Of a stretch of 16,139 nucleotides of DNA, positions 1-5,720 are shown piece after piece (position 1 is the first letter of the stretch; each line of letters starts with the position of its first letter). The position numbers and the translations under genes are program-made. The DNA is taken from positions 1 through 16,139 of the forward strand of contig CALYNN010000013.1 in assembly GCA_945221685.1 (NCBI GenBank), in the 5' to 3' direction. Below the pieces are notes generated by a model. That model saw nothing but the letters and a program-made list of their open reading frames with translations, ran no database searches and was not told the origin of the DNA. Source of the stretch: an uncultured Clostridia bacterium (GTDB lineage Bacteria > Bacillota > Clostridia > Oscillospirales > Acutalibacteraceae).

Positions 1-1
1 C

Positions 2-838
2 GAGGTGGGTATAACCGTCAGCGTGGGTGGAAGCTTTAACAAAATGATTGCAAAGCTTGGCTCGGATTATAAAAAGCCGGATGCCGTAACCGTAATAACA
101 AAAGAAAATTTTAAGGATTTTGTTTGGCGGTTGCCCTGTCGTGATTTGCTGATGATAGGCAGTGCAACGGAGAAGAAGCTGAAAAGCTACGGGATTTATA
201 CAATAGGGGATTTGGCAAATGCCGACGAAAAATTTATAAAAAATATTTTAGGCAAAAACGGTGAAATGCTTCAGGCATTTGCAAGAGGGCAGGATAATTC
301 ACCTGTTCGCCATATGGATTTGGCGCGTGAAATTAAAAGTATAGGCAATTCTACCACCACGCCGAGAGATTTGGTAAATAACAGCGATGTGAAAATAGTT
401 TTTACCGTTCTTGCCGAAAGCGTTGCAAGAAGAATGAGGCAGGGAGGCTATAAGGGTACAACCCTTTCAATATCCGTGCGAAGCAGTAAGCTTGAATGCT
501 TTACCCGTCAGTGCAGGCTTGCCGCTCCAACAAATGTAAGCAACGAGCTTATTGAAGCGGCTATGAAGCTTTTTACTGCAAATTATCACTGGGAAAATCC
601 AATAAGAAGTCTGGGGATAAGCGTTACCGATTTTGATTATGATTATGTCTATCAGTACGATTTATCAAAAACCGTTCAGCAACGGGAAAAGCTTGAAAAT
701 TTAGAAAATGCAGTTGATCGCCTGAAAGACAGGTACGGAAATTTCTGCATACAAAAGGGCACGGCACTGATAGATACGGGTCTTTCTCATTTTAATCCCT
801 TTGAGGAGCACACAATCCATCCTGTATCCTTGCTGTAG
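2..838 (+). CDS. Y-family DNA polymerase (DinB/Pol IV-like), 5'-truncated by window edge
   Basis: This is the C-terminal part of a translesion DNA polymerase that copies damaged or mismatched templates without proofreading. The reading frame is open to the first base; the GTG at 5 is an internal valine, because the first visible residues (GITVSVGGSFNKMIAKLGSD, then KKPDAVTVI) are the conserved palm segment, normally well inside the protein. A helix-hairpin-helix thumb follows (LMIGSATEKKLKSYGIYTIGDL), then the little-finger domain (from about IKSIGNSTTTPRDL to the end). The tail HTIHPVSLL sits where such polymerases carry a sliding-clamp binding peptide, though it is not a canonical match. 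The first two catalytic acidic residues lie upstream and cannot be checked. Family assignment is firm; Pol IV versus a UmuC/UvrX-type paralogue is not settled. A strong terminator follows 16 bases after the stop. Confidence 0.93.
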   Translation, partial: EVGITVSVGGSFNKMIAKLGSDYKKPDAVTVITKENFKDFVWRLPCRDLLMIGSATEKKLKSYGIYTIGDLANADEKFIKNILGKNGEMLQAFARGQDNSPVRHMDLAREIKSIGNSTTTPRDLVNNSDVKIVFTVLAESVARRMRQGGYKGTTLSISVRSSKLECFTRQCRLAAPTNVSNELIEAAMKLFTANYHWENPIRSLGISVTDFDYDYVYQYDLSKTVQQREKLENLENAVDRLKDRYGNFCIQKGTALIDTGLSHFNPFEEHTIHPVSLL

Positions 839-850
839 AATATGCAAATG

Positions 851-879
851 AAAAAGCACTCCGATTTGGAGTGCTCTTT
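851..879 (+). terminator. Rho-independent terminator of the Y-family polymerase gene
   Basis: Perfect 8-bp stem AGCACTCC (855-862) / GGAGTGCT (868-875) with a GATTT loop, preceded by an A-run and followed by CTTTC. It starts just after the polymerase stop codon. The A-run 5' of the stem could let it also work weakly on the other strand. Confidence 0.85.
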
Positions 880-919
880 CGTAAAGGGGTAAAAATTATA
901 TGAAAACTAAGTCGTTGGT

Positions 920-958
920 ATATATAAAAAGGTTGAGAGCAAAATGTTCTGCAACCTT
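920..958 (-). terminator. Rho-independent terminator of the YczE-like gene
   Basis: Read on the minus strand, the stem AAGGTTG / CAACCTT (arms at 952-958 and 929-935) encloses a further 6-bp helix (945-950 with 936-941, one G-U pair) and is followed by TTTTTATATA. It lies ten bases beyond the stop codon of the minus-strand membrane protein, back to back with the polymerase terminator. Confidence 0.8.
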
Positions 959-967
959 GTTGGCAAA

Positions 968-1798
968 TTAAAGAAGGCTGTAGGGATTTGAATTTACGCT
1001 TATTCGGCGCCTTACGGTAAAGGGCGGGTTGCTGTTTTTTACAATTGCACCCCTTATCATAAAGAATGCTACATCCTTGCCTAACTTTTCGTAGTCAACA
1101 TTAAATATTTTTGCCGAAGCATATTTGTTAAACAGATTAATCAGCGGTCCCATACATAAGGCGGTAATTACCGTACCTATTCCTATATTGTGAATTTTGC
1201 TGAAATCGCCGTCAAGCAATGCAGAAAAGCCGCCGCTGATTATGAGCCCTATAAGAATTACGGTAATATCTGTAAAAATTCTTACCCATTTGTGAGCAAG
1301 CTTAGTGCTTCTGCTGAGCATAAAGCCTAAGGCGTCATAGGGACCTACTCCTACATTTGCCGTAAAGAATAATGAACAGGCAAAGCACAGGGTAATTATA
1401 CCTGCAATCAGAAGGGGGACTCTGACTGCCATAGTATAATTTTCTTTTACCATAGGCTCAATGAGCCTTTGGAAAAGCTCGCAGGTATATCCGCAGCCTA
1501 CCATATTAAAGGCGGTGCCGATGCCTACCAACCCTCTGTGAGCAACGATAACAACATAAAGGAGAATAACAGCGTTAACAATAAGCTGATATGTGCCGAA
1601 GCCGATGCCCAATGTGCTTGCAATATTCATATTCATTGAAGTAAAGGGGTCAACACCGAAGCCGGATACCGAAAACAGAGCAATGCCGAAGCCCATAATG
1701 ATAATGCTTATAAAGGAGAGAACGATTCGCTTTACCATATTGTGCTGTGAAAACATATCTTTAACATAACCGCATGCTTCACTCTTGATTTTTTCCAT
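968..1798 (-). CDS. YczE/YyaS/YitT-family membrane protein
   Basis: A 276-residue integral membrane protein of the YczE/YyaS/YitT type. The first membrane segment (about residues 24-45, LSFISIIIMGFGIALFSVSG) leads into the family-typical GFGVDPFTSMNMNIAS stretch, followed by further hydrophobic segments around residues 70-87, 122-148, 170-188 and 205-222, giving about five membrane spans. A second GVGPYDALGFMLS motif near the middle echoes GFGVDPFTSM, suggesting an internal structural repeat. The biochemical role of this family is not established; transport is only presumed. Start ATG is supported by an AGAGGT ribosome site about ten bases upstream and a sigma-A type promoter. It is monocistronic, with its own terminator. 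Confidence 0.85.
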   Translation of the reverse strand: MEKIKSEACGYVKDMFSQHNMVKRIVLSFISIIIMGFGIALFSVSGFGVDPFTSMNMNIASTLGIGFGTYQLIVNAVILLYVVIVAHRGLVGIGTAFNMVGCGYTCELFQRLIEPMVKENYTMAVRVPLLIAGIITLCFACSLFFTANVGVGPYDALGFMLSRSTKLAHKWVRIFTDITVILIGLIISGGFSALLDGDFSKIHNIGIGTVITALCMGPLINLFNKYASAKIFNVDYEKLGKDVAFFMIRGAIVKNSNPPFTVRRRISVNSNPYSLL

Positions 1799-1845
1799 AT
1801 TCGATGACCTCTTGCTATGTGTATTGTTCCCTCTCTTCGCACTAC

Positions 1846-1873
1846 ATTATAGACTGCATTTCTCAAAAATCAA
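1846..1873 (-). promoter_or_regulatory. Sigma-A promoter of the YczE-like gene
   Basis: On the minus strand: -35 TTGATT (1868-1873), 16-base spacer, -10 TATAAT (1846-1851), about 48 bases upstream of the start codon. Confidence 0.7.
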
Positions 1874-1946
1874 GAGGTTTATGTTACTTTCTAACACTGT
1901 GTCATATTGCACAAAGAATTACTAAAACTTTTGTTGAATATGCACA

Positions 1947-1985
1947 AACAAAAAGCCGAGCAGTAATTTTAAATCACTGCCCGAC
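1947..1985 (-). terminator. Rho-independent terminator of spoVT
   Basis: On the minus strand the hairpin spans 1985-1955: CGGGCAGTGATTT pairs with AATTACTGCTCG apart from wobble pairs, and is followed by GGCTTTTTGTTTG. It lies about 60 bases after the spoVT stop. A second, AT-rich hairpin (1994-2016) sits between stop and terminator. Confidence 0.85.
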
Positions 1986-1993
1986 CTGTAAAA

Positions 1994-2016
1994 AATATAC
2001 ACAAATTGTGTATATT
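1994..2016. repeat. 23-bp perfect palindrome in the spoVT 3' region
   Basis: Two exactly complementary 11-base arms, AATATACACAA (1994-2004) and TTGTGTATATT (2006-2016), around a single central A. On the minus strand it is followed directly by a T-run (1990-1993 and beyond), so it could act as a first, weak terminator in tandem with the GC-richer one downstream. It could equally be a binding site for a dimeric DNA-binding protein. Confidence 0.7.
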
Positions 2017-2047
2017 ATTAACGAAGAATGTGCTTAAGTCAAAAAAA

Positions 2048-2584
2048 TTACTCCATCTGTTTTCCTAAAAACGCCGCGGCAACCTGTACCAGCTTGATAT
2101 CGGTTTCGCTGGGAAGCCGTTGCTCCTCGTTTTCAATAAGGGCAACCGCTCCGCTTACATCTCCGCCGTATATAATAGGATAAACAACATTAGCCTTTCG
2201 GTTAAAGCCCTCAATGGCATTCATAGCGGGAACTAAGTCTGTTGCAATATGAACTGCCCTGTTTTCCATAAGCTCCTCCATACTCTTTGTAACTCGTCGC
2301 TCAAGAATTTCACGCTTGCTTATGCCTGACGCGGCTATTACATGGTCGTTATCCATAATGGCAACGGGCAATCCGCCGCTTTTGTGAAGCACCTCGGCGT
2401 ATTGGTTTGCAAAATTTGAAAGCTCGCCAATAGGCGAATATTTTTTAAAAATAACTTCTCCCTCTGCGTCTGTAAATATTTCAAGCGGGTCGCCCTCCTT
2501 AATTCTGAATGAACGGCGAATTTCCTTTGGTATAACAATTCTTCCCAAATCGTCAATTCGTCTGACTATTCCTGTTGCTTTCAT
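2048..2584 (-). CDS. spoVT: Stage V sporulation protein T (AbrB-type transition regulator)
   Basis: A 178-residue transcription factor, the same length as Bacillus subtilis SpoVT. Residues 1-50 form the swapped-hairpin AbrB DNA-binding domain (MKATGIVRRIDDLGRIVIPK, then EIRRSFRIKEGDPLEIF). Residues from about 57 to the end match the GAF-like regulatory domain (ELSNFANQYAEVLHKSGG, IMDNDHVIAASGIS, YPIIYGGDVSGAVALIE). In the family it is a tetramer made in the forespore that adjusts sigma-G dependent genes late in sporulation. A longer in-frame start at 2713 exists, but the ATG at 2584 begins the conserved domain exactly and has a GGGAGAG ribosome site (2591-2597). The presence of this gene argues for an endospore-forming host. 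It is divergent from gdhA. Confidence 0.96.
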   Translation of the reverse strand: MKATGIVRRIDDLGRIVIPKEIRRSFRIKEGDPLEIFTDAEGEVIFKKYSPIGELSNFANQYAEVLHKSGGLPVAIMDNDHVIAASGISKREILERRVTKSMEELMENRAVHIATDLVPAMNAIEGFNRKANVVYPIIYGGDVSGAVALIENEEQRLPSETDIKLVQVAAAFLGKQME

Positions 2585-2624
2585 AAATACTCTCCCTTGT
2601 AAATTTTGATGTATTGTACTGTAA

Positions 2625-2653
2625 TATTTTGCACCGACAGAGTTTTTATATAC
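2625..2653 (-). promoter_or_regulatory. Candidate sigma-G-type promoter of spoVT
   Basis: On the minus strand GTATA (2649-2653), 17-base spacer, CAAAATA (2625-2631) resembles the forespore sigma-G pattern (GHATR / CATNHTA, one mismatch in the -10). No good sigma-A promoter is visible at comparable distance. In B. subtilis spoVT is sigma-G controlled, which fits, but the match is short and AT-rich. Confidence 0.4.
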
Positions 2654-2738
2654 CAAACGATTGTTTCTATTTTTTGGAAATAAAAACTGTATTATTATAG
2701 TATAAAAACACATAAGCGTGAATATTTATGCATAATTA

Positions 2739-2767
2739 TTGACAATGAGAAGCGATACTGTTATAAT
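2739..2767 (+). promoter_or_regulatory. Perfect consensus sigma-A promoter of gdhA
   Basis: TTGACA (2739-2744), 17-base spacer, TATAAT (2762-2767): both hexamers and the spacing are exact consensus. A 10-bp palindrome TTATGCATAA (2726-2735) lies immediately upstream of the -35. Transcription should start near 2774, giving a leader of about 115 bases before the gdhA start codon. Confidence 0.9.
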
Positions 2768-2774
2768 TATGAAA

Positions 2775-2869
2775 GCATCAACGAAGATGCAATTGGCAGG
2801 ATTTGTATTTTTTTATAAATCCTGTTATGTTATTATCAAATAGCGTTTTGCAAATTGCCGTAACGCTAT
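2775..2869 (+). promoter_or_regulatory. Structured gdhA 5' leader with three hairpins
   Basis: Three successive inverted repeats fill the leader: GCATC/GATGC (2775-2779 with 2786-2790); CAGGATTT/AAATCCTG (2797-2804 with 2817-2824), extendable by three more pairs around a T-rich loop; and ATAGCGTT/AACGCTAT (2840-2847 with 2862-2869), ending seven bases before the ribosome site. None is followed by a T-run, so this is not a plain intrinsic attenuator. Translational control or RNA stability is more likely if it is functional. I recognise no known riboswitch or T-box consensus. Confidence 0.5.
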
Positions 2870-2889
2870 GTCATAAGAGAGGGCTAAAA

Positions 2890-4221
2890 ATGACTTATTC
2901 AGAAAAGGTATTACACGACTTAAAAGAAAAGAATCCCAATCAGCCTGAATTTATTCAGGCGGCAACCGAGGTGCTTCAGGCGCTTGCTCCTATTGTTGAT
3001 ACAGACCCTAAGTACCAAAAGGTAGGCTTGCTTGAAAGGCTTGTTGAGCCTGAAAGGCAGATTATGTTCAGAGTCCCTTGGGTTGACGATAATGGCGAGG
3101 TTCATGTTAACCGCGGCTACCGTGTTCAGTTTAACTCGGCAATCGGTCCCTACAAGGGCGGCTTAAGACTTCATCCCAGCGTTAATTTGAGTATTATTAA
3201 GTTCCTTGGCTTTGAGCAGATTTTTAAAAACAGCTTAACAGGTCTGCCAATCGGCGGCGCAAAGGGCGGCTCCGATTTTGATCCAAAGGGCAAGAGTGAT
3301 ATGGAGGTTATGCGTTTCTGCCAGGCATTTATGAATGAGCTTTATAAGTATGTAGGCGCCGACGAGGATGTTCCTGCCGGCGATATAGGTACCGGTGCAA
3401 GAGAGGTTGGCTATCTCTACGGTCAGTACAAAAAGCTTACAAACCGTTCCGAAGGCGTGCTTACAGGTAAGGGACTCAGCTTCGGCGGCTCCCTTGCAAG
3501 AACAGAGGCTACCGGCTACGGTCTTGTATATATTACCGAGGAGCTTCTTAAGGACCACGGCAAAAATATTGCCGACGCAAGAGTTGCCGTTTCAGGCTCG
3601 GGTAATGTTGCCATATATGCAATGGAAAAGGCAACTCAGCTTGGCGCACACGTAATTTCCTGCTCCGACTCAAACGGCTATATCATTGATGAAAACGGTA
3701 TAGATGTTGAGGCAGTTAAAAAGATTAAAGAGGTTGACCGCAAGAGAATTAAGGAATACCTTAACTATCATCCCGATGCTACTTACGGTGAAGGCTCAAT
3801 TTGGGATGTAGTATCCTGCGATGTTGCACTTCCCTGCGCCACCCAAAATGAAATCAACAGGGAGAAGGCTGAAAGACTTGTTGATGTTGGCTGCTTTGCA
3901 GTTTGCGAGGGCGCAAATATGCCTACCGATAACGAGGCTATTGAAACATTTCTTAATAAGAAAATACTCTTTATACCGGGTAAAGCGTCCAACGCAGGCG
4001 GTGTTGCCACATCTGCTCTTGAAATGGGTCAGAACTCAATTCGTTCAAGCTGGACCTTTGATGAGGTTGACGCAAAGCTTAAGGGTATTATGATAAATAT
4101 TTATTACCATATGAAAAATGCCTGCGAGCAGTATGACGCAGAGGATAATTTCGTTGTCGGCGCAAACATTGCCGGCTTTATGAAGGTTGCCGACGCTATG
4201 CTTGCACAGGGTATTGTATAA
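2890..4221 (+). CDS. gdhA: NADP-type glutamate dehydrogenase (hexameric, small-subunit class)
   Basis: Catalyses reductive amination of 2-oxoglutarate with ammonium to L-glutamate; cytoplasmic homohexamer. At 443 residues it has the usual length of the class. Known key residues fall at the same positions as in the Clostridium symbiosum enzyme: Lys89 (GPYKGGLRLHPS), Lys113, catalytic Lys125 (GLPIGGAKGGSDFDP) and Asp165 (VPAGDIGTG). The dinucleotide domain has the GSGNVA turn followed by ISCSDSNG; a small polar SDS pattern after this strand is usual for NADP(H) rather than NAD+ enzymes, so an anabolic role is inferred. Upstream in-frame starts exist from 2803, but ATG 2890 has a GAGAGGG ribosome site (2877-2883), and the longer form would run through the leader hairpins. 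A perfect consensus promoter predicts high expression. Monocistronic. Confidence 0.97.
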   Translation: MTYSEKVLHDLKEKNPNQPEFIQAATEVLQALAPIVDTDPKYQKVGLLERLVEPERQIMFRVPWVDDNGEVHVNRGYRVQFNSAIGPYKGGLRLHPSVNLSIIKFLGFEQIFKNSLTGLPIGGAKGGSDFDPKGKSDMEVMRFCQAFMNELYKYVGADEDVPAGDIGTGAREVGYLYGQYKKLTNRSEGVLTGKGLSFGGSLARTEATGYGLVYITEELLKDHGKNIADARVAVSGSGNVAIYAMEKATQLGAHVISCSDSNGYIIDENGIDVEAVKKIKEVDRKRIKEYLNYHPDATYGEGSIWDVVSCDVALPCATQNEINREKAERLVDVGCFAVCEGANMPTDNEAIETFLNKKILFIPGKASNAGGVATSALEMGQNSIRSSWTFDEVDAKLKGIMINIYYHMKNACEQYDAEDNFVVGANIAGFMKVADAMLAQGIV

Positions 4222-4247
4222 TAAAAATCATAAATTATAATAAGATT

Positions 4248-4294
4248 GCCGTAGCTGTCAGCTTTTTGCCGACAGCTGCGGCTTTTGTTTTGCT
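4248..4294 (+). terminator. Rho-independent terminator of gdhA
   Basis: A 12-bp stem GCCGTAGCTGTC (4248-4259) / GACAGCTGCGGC (4271-4282) with one G-U pair, followed by TTTTGTTTTGCTTTT. The same hairpin may also slow transcription of the convergent minus-strand gene ending at 4296, but on that strand the tract after it is less T-rich. Confidence 0.92.
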
Positions 4295-4295
4295 T

Positions 4296-4580
4296 TTATA
4301 AATCCTGAAGGTCGGCGGCAGTAATATCGTTTTCCAAATTATCCCTCGCCAAATCAGTATCAATAACCGCATAAGCGTCTGAAATAGGCTTTTCCTTATA
4401 CCTTGCACTGTGGGGCTTTGTGTGATATACCTTTAGCTCCGGTGCCTCTGTGCCTGCTATAATGGGATTTGCCTGTTGCTTTCCGCTTTTTGCTTTTCCT
4501 TGAATTTCGGGAACTGCCGCGGCTTCGTTTCTTGGCTGAGTATGAGTCCGCCGGGGACGCTTCATTCCTTTTTTTGCCAT
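4296..4580 (-). CDS. Small basic protein of unknown function (94 aa)
   Basis: I do not recognise this protein. It is supported as a gene by a good ribosome site (GAGGTGAT, 4588-4595, seven bases before ATG), by a snug fit between the gdhA terminator and the divergent EamA gene, and by a coherent composition. The first half is rich in Lys, Arg, Pro and Gln (MAKKGMKRPRRTHTQPRNEA, IQGKAKSGKQQANPIIAGT), the middle carries His/Tyr-containing KVYHTKPHSARYKEKP, and the last 25 residues are acidic (AVIDTDLARDNLENDITAAD). No membrane segment, signal peptide or cysteine is present. Such low-complexity, charged, soluble sequences suggest a disordered nucleic-acid or spore-associated protein, but that is speculation. 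I found no confident sigma-A promoter for it. Confidence 0.7.
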   Translation of the reverse strand: MAKKGMKRPRRTHTQPRNEAAAVPEIQGKAKSGKQQANPIIAGTEAPELKVYHTKPHSARYKEKPISDAYAVIDTDLARDNLENDITAADLQDL

Positions 4581-4662
4581 ACCTGTATCACCTCAAAATA
4601 AGTTTGCCCACCGTATCATAATATATCCGTGAAATTAAACATTCGGCTTGGTGCTTTTTGCC

Positions 4663-4691
4663 TTTACTTTTGCACGGTACGGTAATATAAT
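4663..4691 (+). promoter_or_regulatory. Sigma-A promoter of the EamA transporter gene
   Basis: TTTACT (4663-4668), 17-base spacer, TATAAT (4686-4691), about 57 bases before the start codon. A small 5-bp hairpin (GGTAA/TTACC) lies in the short leader. Confidence 0.7.
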
Positions 4692-4747
4692 TTAGTTGGG
4701 AAAAATAAGGTAAGATTTTTACCGTAAGGAAAAAACGGAGAATAATT

Positions 4748-5608
4748 ATGTGGGCAGTATTTGCGTTCGTCTCTGCTTTTTTTGCAGGTGTTACCTCGAT
4801 ACTTGCAAAATGCGGAATTAAAAAAACAGACTCAACAGCCGCAACGGCAATACGCACCTGTATTGTTTTGGTTTTTTCGTGGATTACAGTATTTGTTGTC
4901 GGCTCTCAAGGCACAATCAGTCAGATAGATACGAAAACCCTGATTTTTTTGATTTTATCGGGTCTTGCCACAGGCGCGTCGTGGCTGTGCTATTTTAAAG
5001 CCTTGCAGACAGGTGATATTAATAAGGTCGTTGCAATAGATAAATCCGCAACGGTGCTGACCATTTTACTTGCCTTTATCTTTTTAGGCGAAAAAATAAG
5101 CCTTGCTAAAGGCGCGGCTGTTATAATGATTGCCGCAGGCACATATATGATGCTTCAAAAAAAAGAAAACGGCAAAAAAGCCAAGGGCAGAATGTGGGCG
5201 GTATATGCGTTTCTTTCGGCGGTGTTTGCAAGCCTAACTGCTATTTTGGGAAAAATCGGAATTACGGGAGTAGAGTCAAATTTGGGCACGGCAATACGCA
5301 CCTGCGTGGTGTTGGTAATGGCGTGGACAGTTGTTTTTGCAACAGGCAAGAAAAACACATTAAAGGGCATAGACAAAAAGGAATTGCTTTTTATTTGCCT
5401 TTCCGGTATTGCCACGGGTGCGTCGTGGCTTTGCTACTACAAGGCACTTCAGGACGGACCTGCAAGCGTTGTTGTGCCTATAGATAAGCTGAGCATTTTG
5501 GTAACTGTTGCGTTTTCATTTTTTGTATTTAAGGAACGGCTTACTAAAAAAGCCGCCGCAGGACTTGCTTTTATAGTGGCGGGAACACTTCTTATGCTTG
5601 TTAAATAA
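4748..5608 (+). CDS. EamA/DMT-superfamily transporter with two tandem homologous halves
   Basis: A 286-residue inner-membrane protein of the drug/metabolite transporter superfamily, with about ten membrane segments as two five-helix EamA units (about residues 1-137 and 149-286) joined by a Lys-rich linker (KKENGKKAKGR). The substrate cannot be read from sequence. The halves are unusually alike: both begin Met-Trp-Ala-Val, and both contain TAIRTC, ATGASWLCY and KALQ at a constant offset of 148 residues, with near-identical DNA blocks such as 4844-4860 and 5288-5304. This looks like a fairly recent in-frame duplication of a single-unit transporter of about 140 residues. Start ATG follows an ACGGAG ribosome site. 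It has its own promoter, is head to head with the small basic gene, and has no clear terminator before the next promoter. Confidence 0.9.
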   Translation: MWAVFAFVSAFFAGVTSILAKCGIKKTDSTAATAIRTCIVLVFSWITVFVVGSQGTISQIDTKTLIFLILSGLATGASWLCYFKALQTGDINKVVAIDKSATVLTILLAFIFLGEKISLAKGAAVIMIAAGTYMMLQKKENGKKAKGRMWAVYAFLSAVFASLTAILGKIGITGVESNLGTAIRTCVVLVMAWTVVFATGKKNTLKGIDKKELLFICLSGIATGASWLCYYKALQDGPASVVVPIDKLSILVTVAFSFFVFKERLTKKAAAGLAFIVAGTLLMLVK

Positions 5609-5629
5609 AGTCGTATAATTTTCGCTTCC

Positions 5630-5658
5630 TTGACTAAAAAGGCATATTATATTATACT
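5630..5658 (+). promoter_or_regulatory. Sigma-A promoter of the P-loop gene
   Basis: TTGACT (5630-5635), 17-base spacer, TATACT (5653-5658): one mismatch per hexamer. The 16-bp palindrome at 5676-5691 begins 18 bases after the -10, so it lies just inside the transcribed region. Confidence 0.75.
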
Positions 5659-5665
5659 AAAAAGC

Positions 5666-5697
5666 GGTTAAGCAGGGCTTAAGCTTAAGCCGTAACC
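5666..5697. repeat. 16-bp perfect palindrome nested in a hairpin, P-loop gene leader
   Basis: GGCTTAAGCTTAAGCC (5676-5691) is its own reverse complement, and is flanked by GGTTA (5666-5670) and TAACC (5693-5697), which can also pair. There is no T-run after it, so it is not a terminator. Its place just downstream of a promoter fits a repressor operator or an RNA leader hairpin. Confidence 0.6.
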
Positions 5698-5720
5698 AAA
5701 TTTCATATAACGGTGAATTT

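Noticed and set aside
800..1000. The polymerase and the YczE-like protein, which converge, both end in Ser-Leu-Leu preceded by similar residues
   Set aside because: The DNA at the two ends is not a convincing inverted repeat; the similarity is three codons and fits chance.
1804..2037. Cys-rich 77-residue open frame on the plus strand between the YczE-like gene and spoVT
   Set aside because: It has no ribosome site and runs through the YczE promoter, the spoVT terminator and the 23-bp palindrome; best explained as intergenic DNA.
2585..2713. N-terminal extension of SpoVT to an ATG at 2713
   Set aside because: The ATG at 2584 starts the conserved AbrB domain and has a ribosome site; the extra residues have no family counterpart and cover the candidate promoter.
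2803..2889. N-terminal extension of GdhA
   Set aside because: Starting at 2890 puts the catalytic residues at the family positions and follows a ribosome site; the extension is the hairpin-rich leader.
2768..2889. Known riboswitch or T-box in the gdhA leader
   Set aside because: The T-box antiterminator consensus is absent, no terminator hairpin with a T-run is present, and no known aptamer consensus could be recognised by eye.
3235..3558. Open frames opposite and out of frame within gdhA (also 3395-3655, 3783-4010, 3821-4093)
   Set aside because: They overlap a full-length, strongly recognised gene and have no recognisable protein sequence or ribosome sites; they reflect codon bias.
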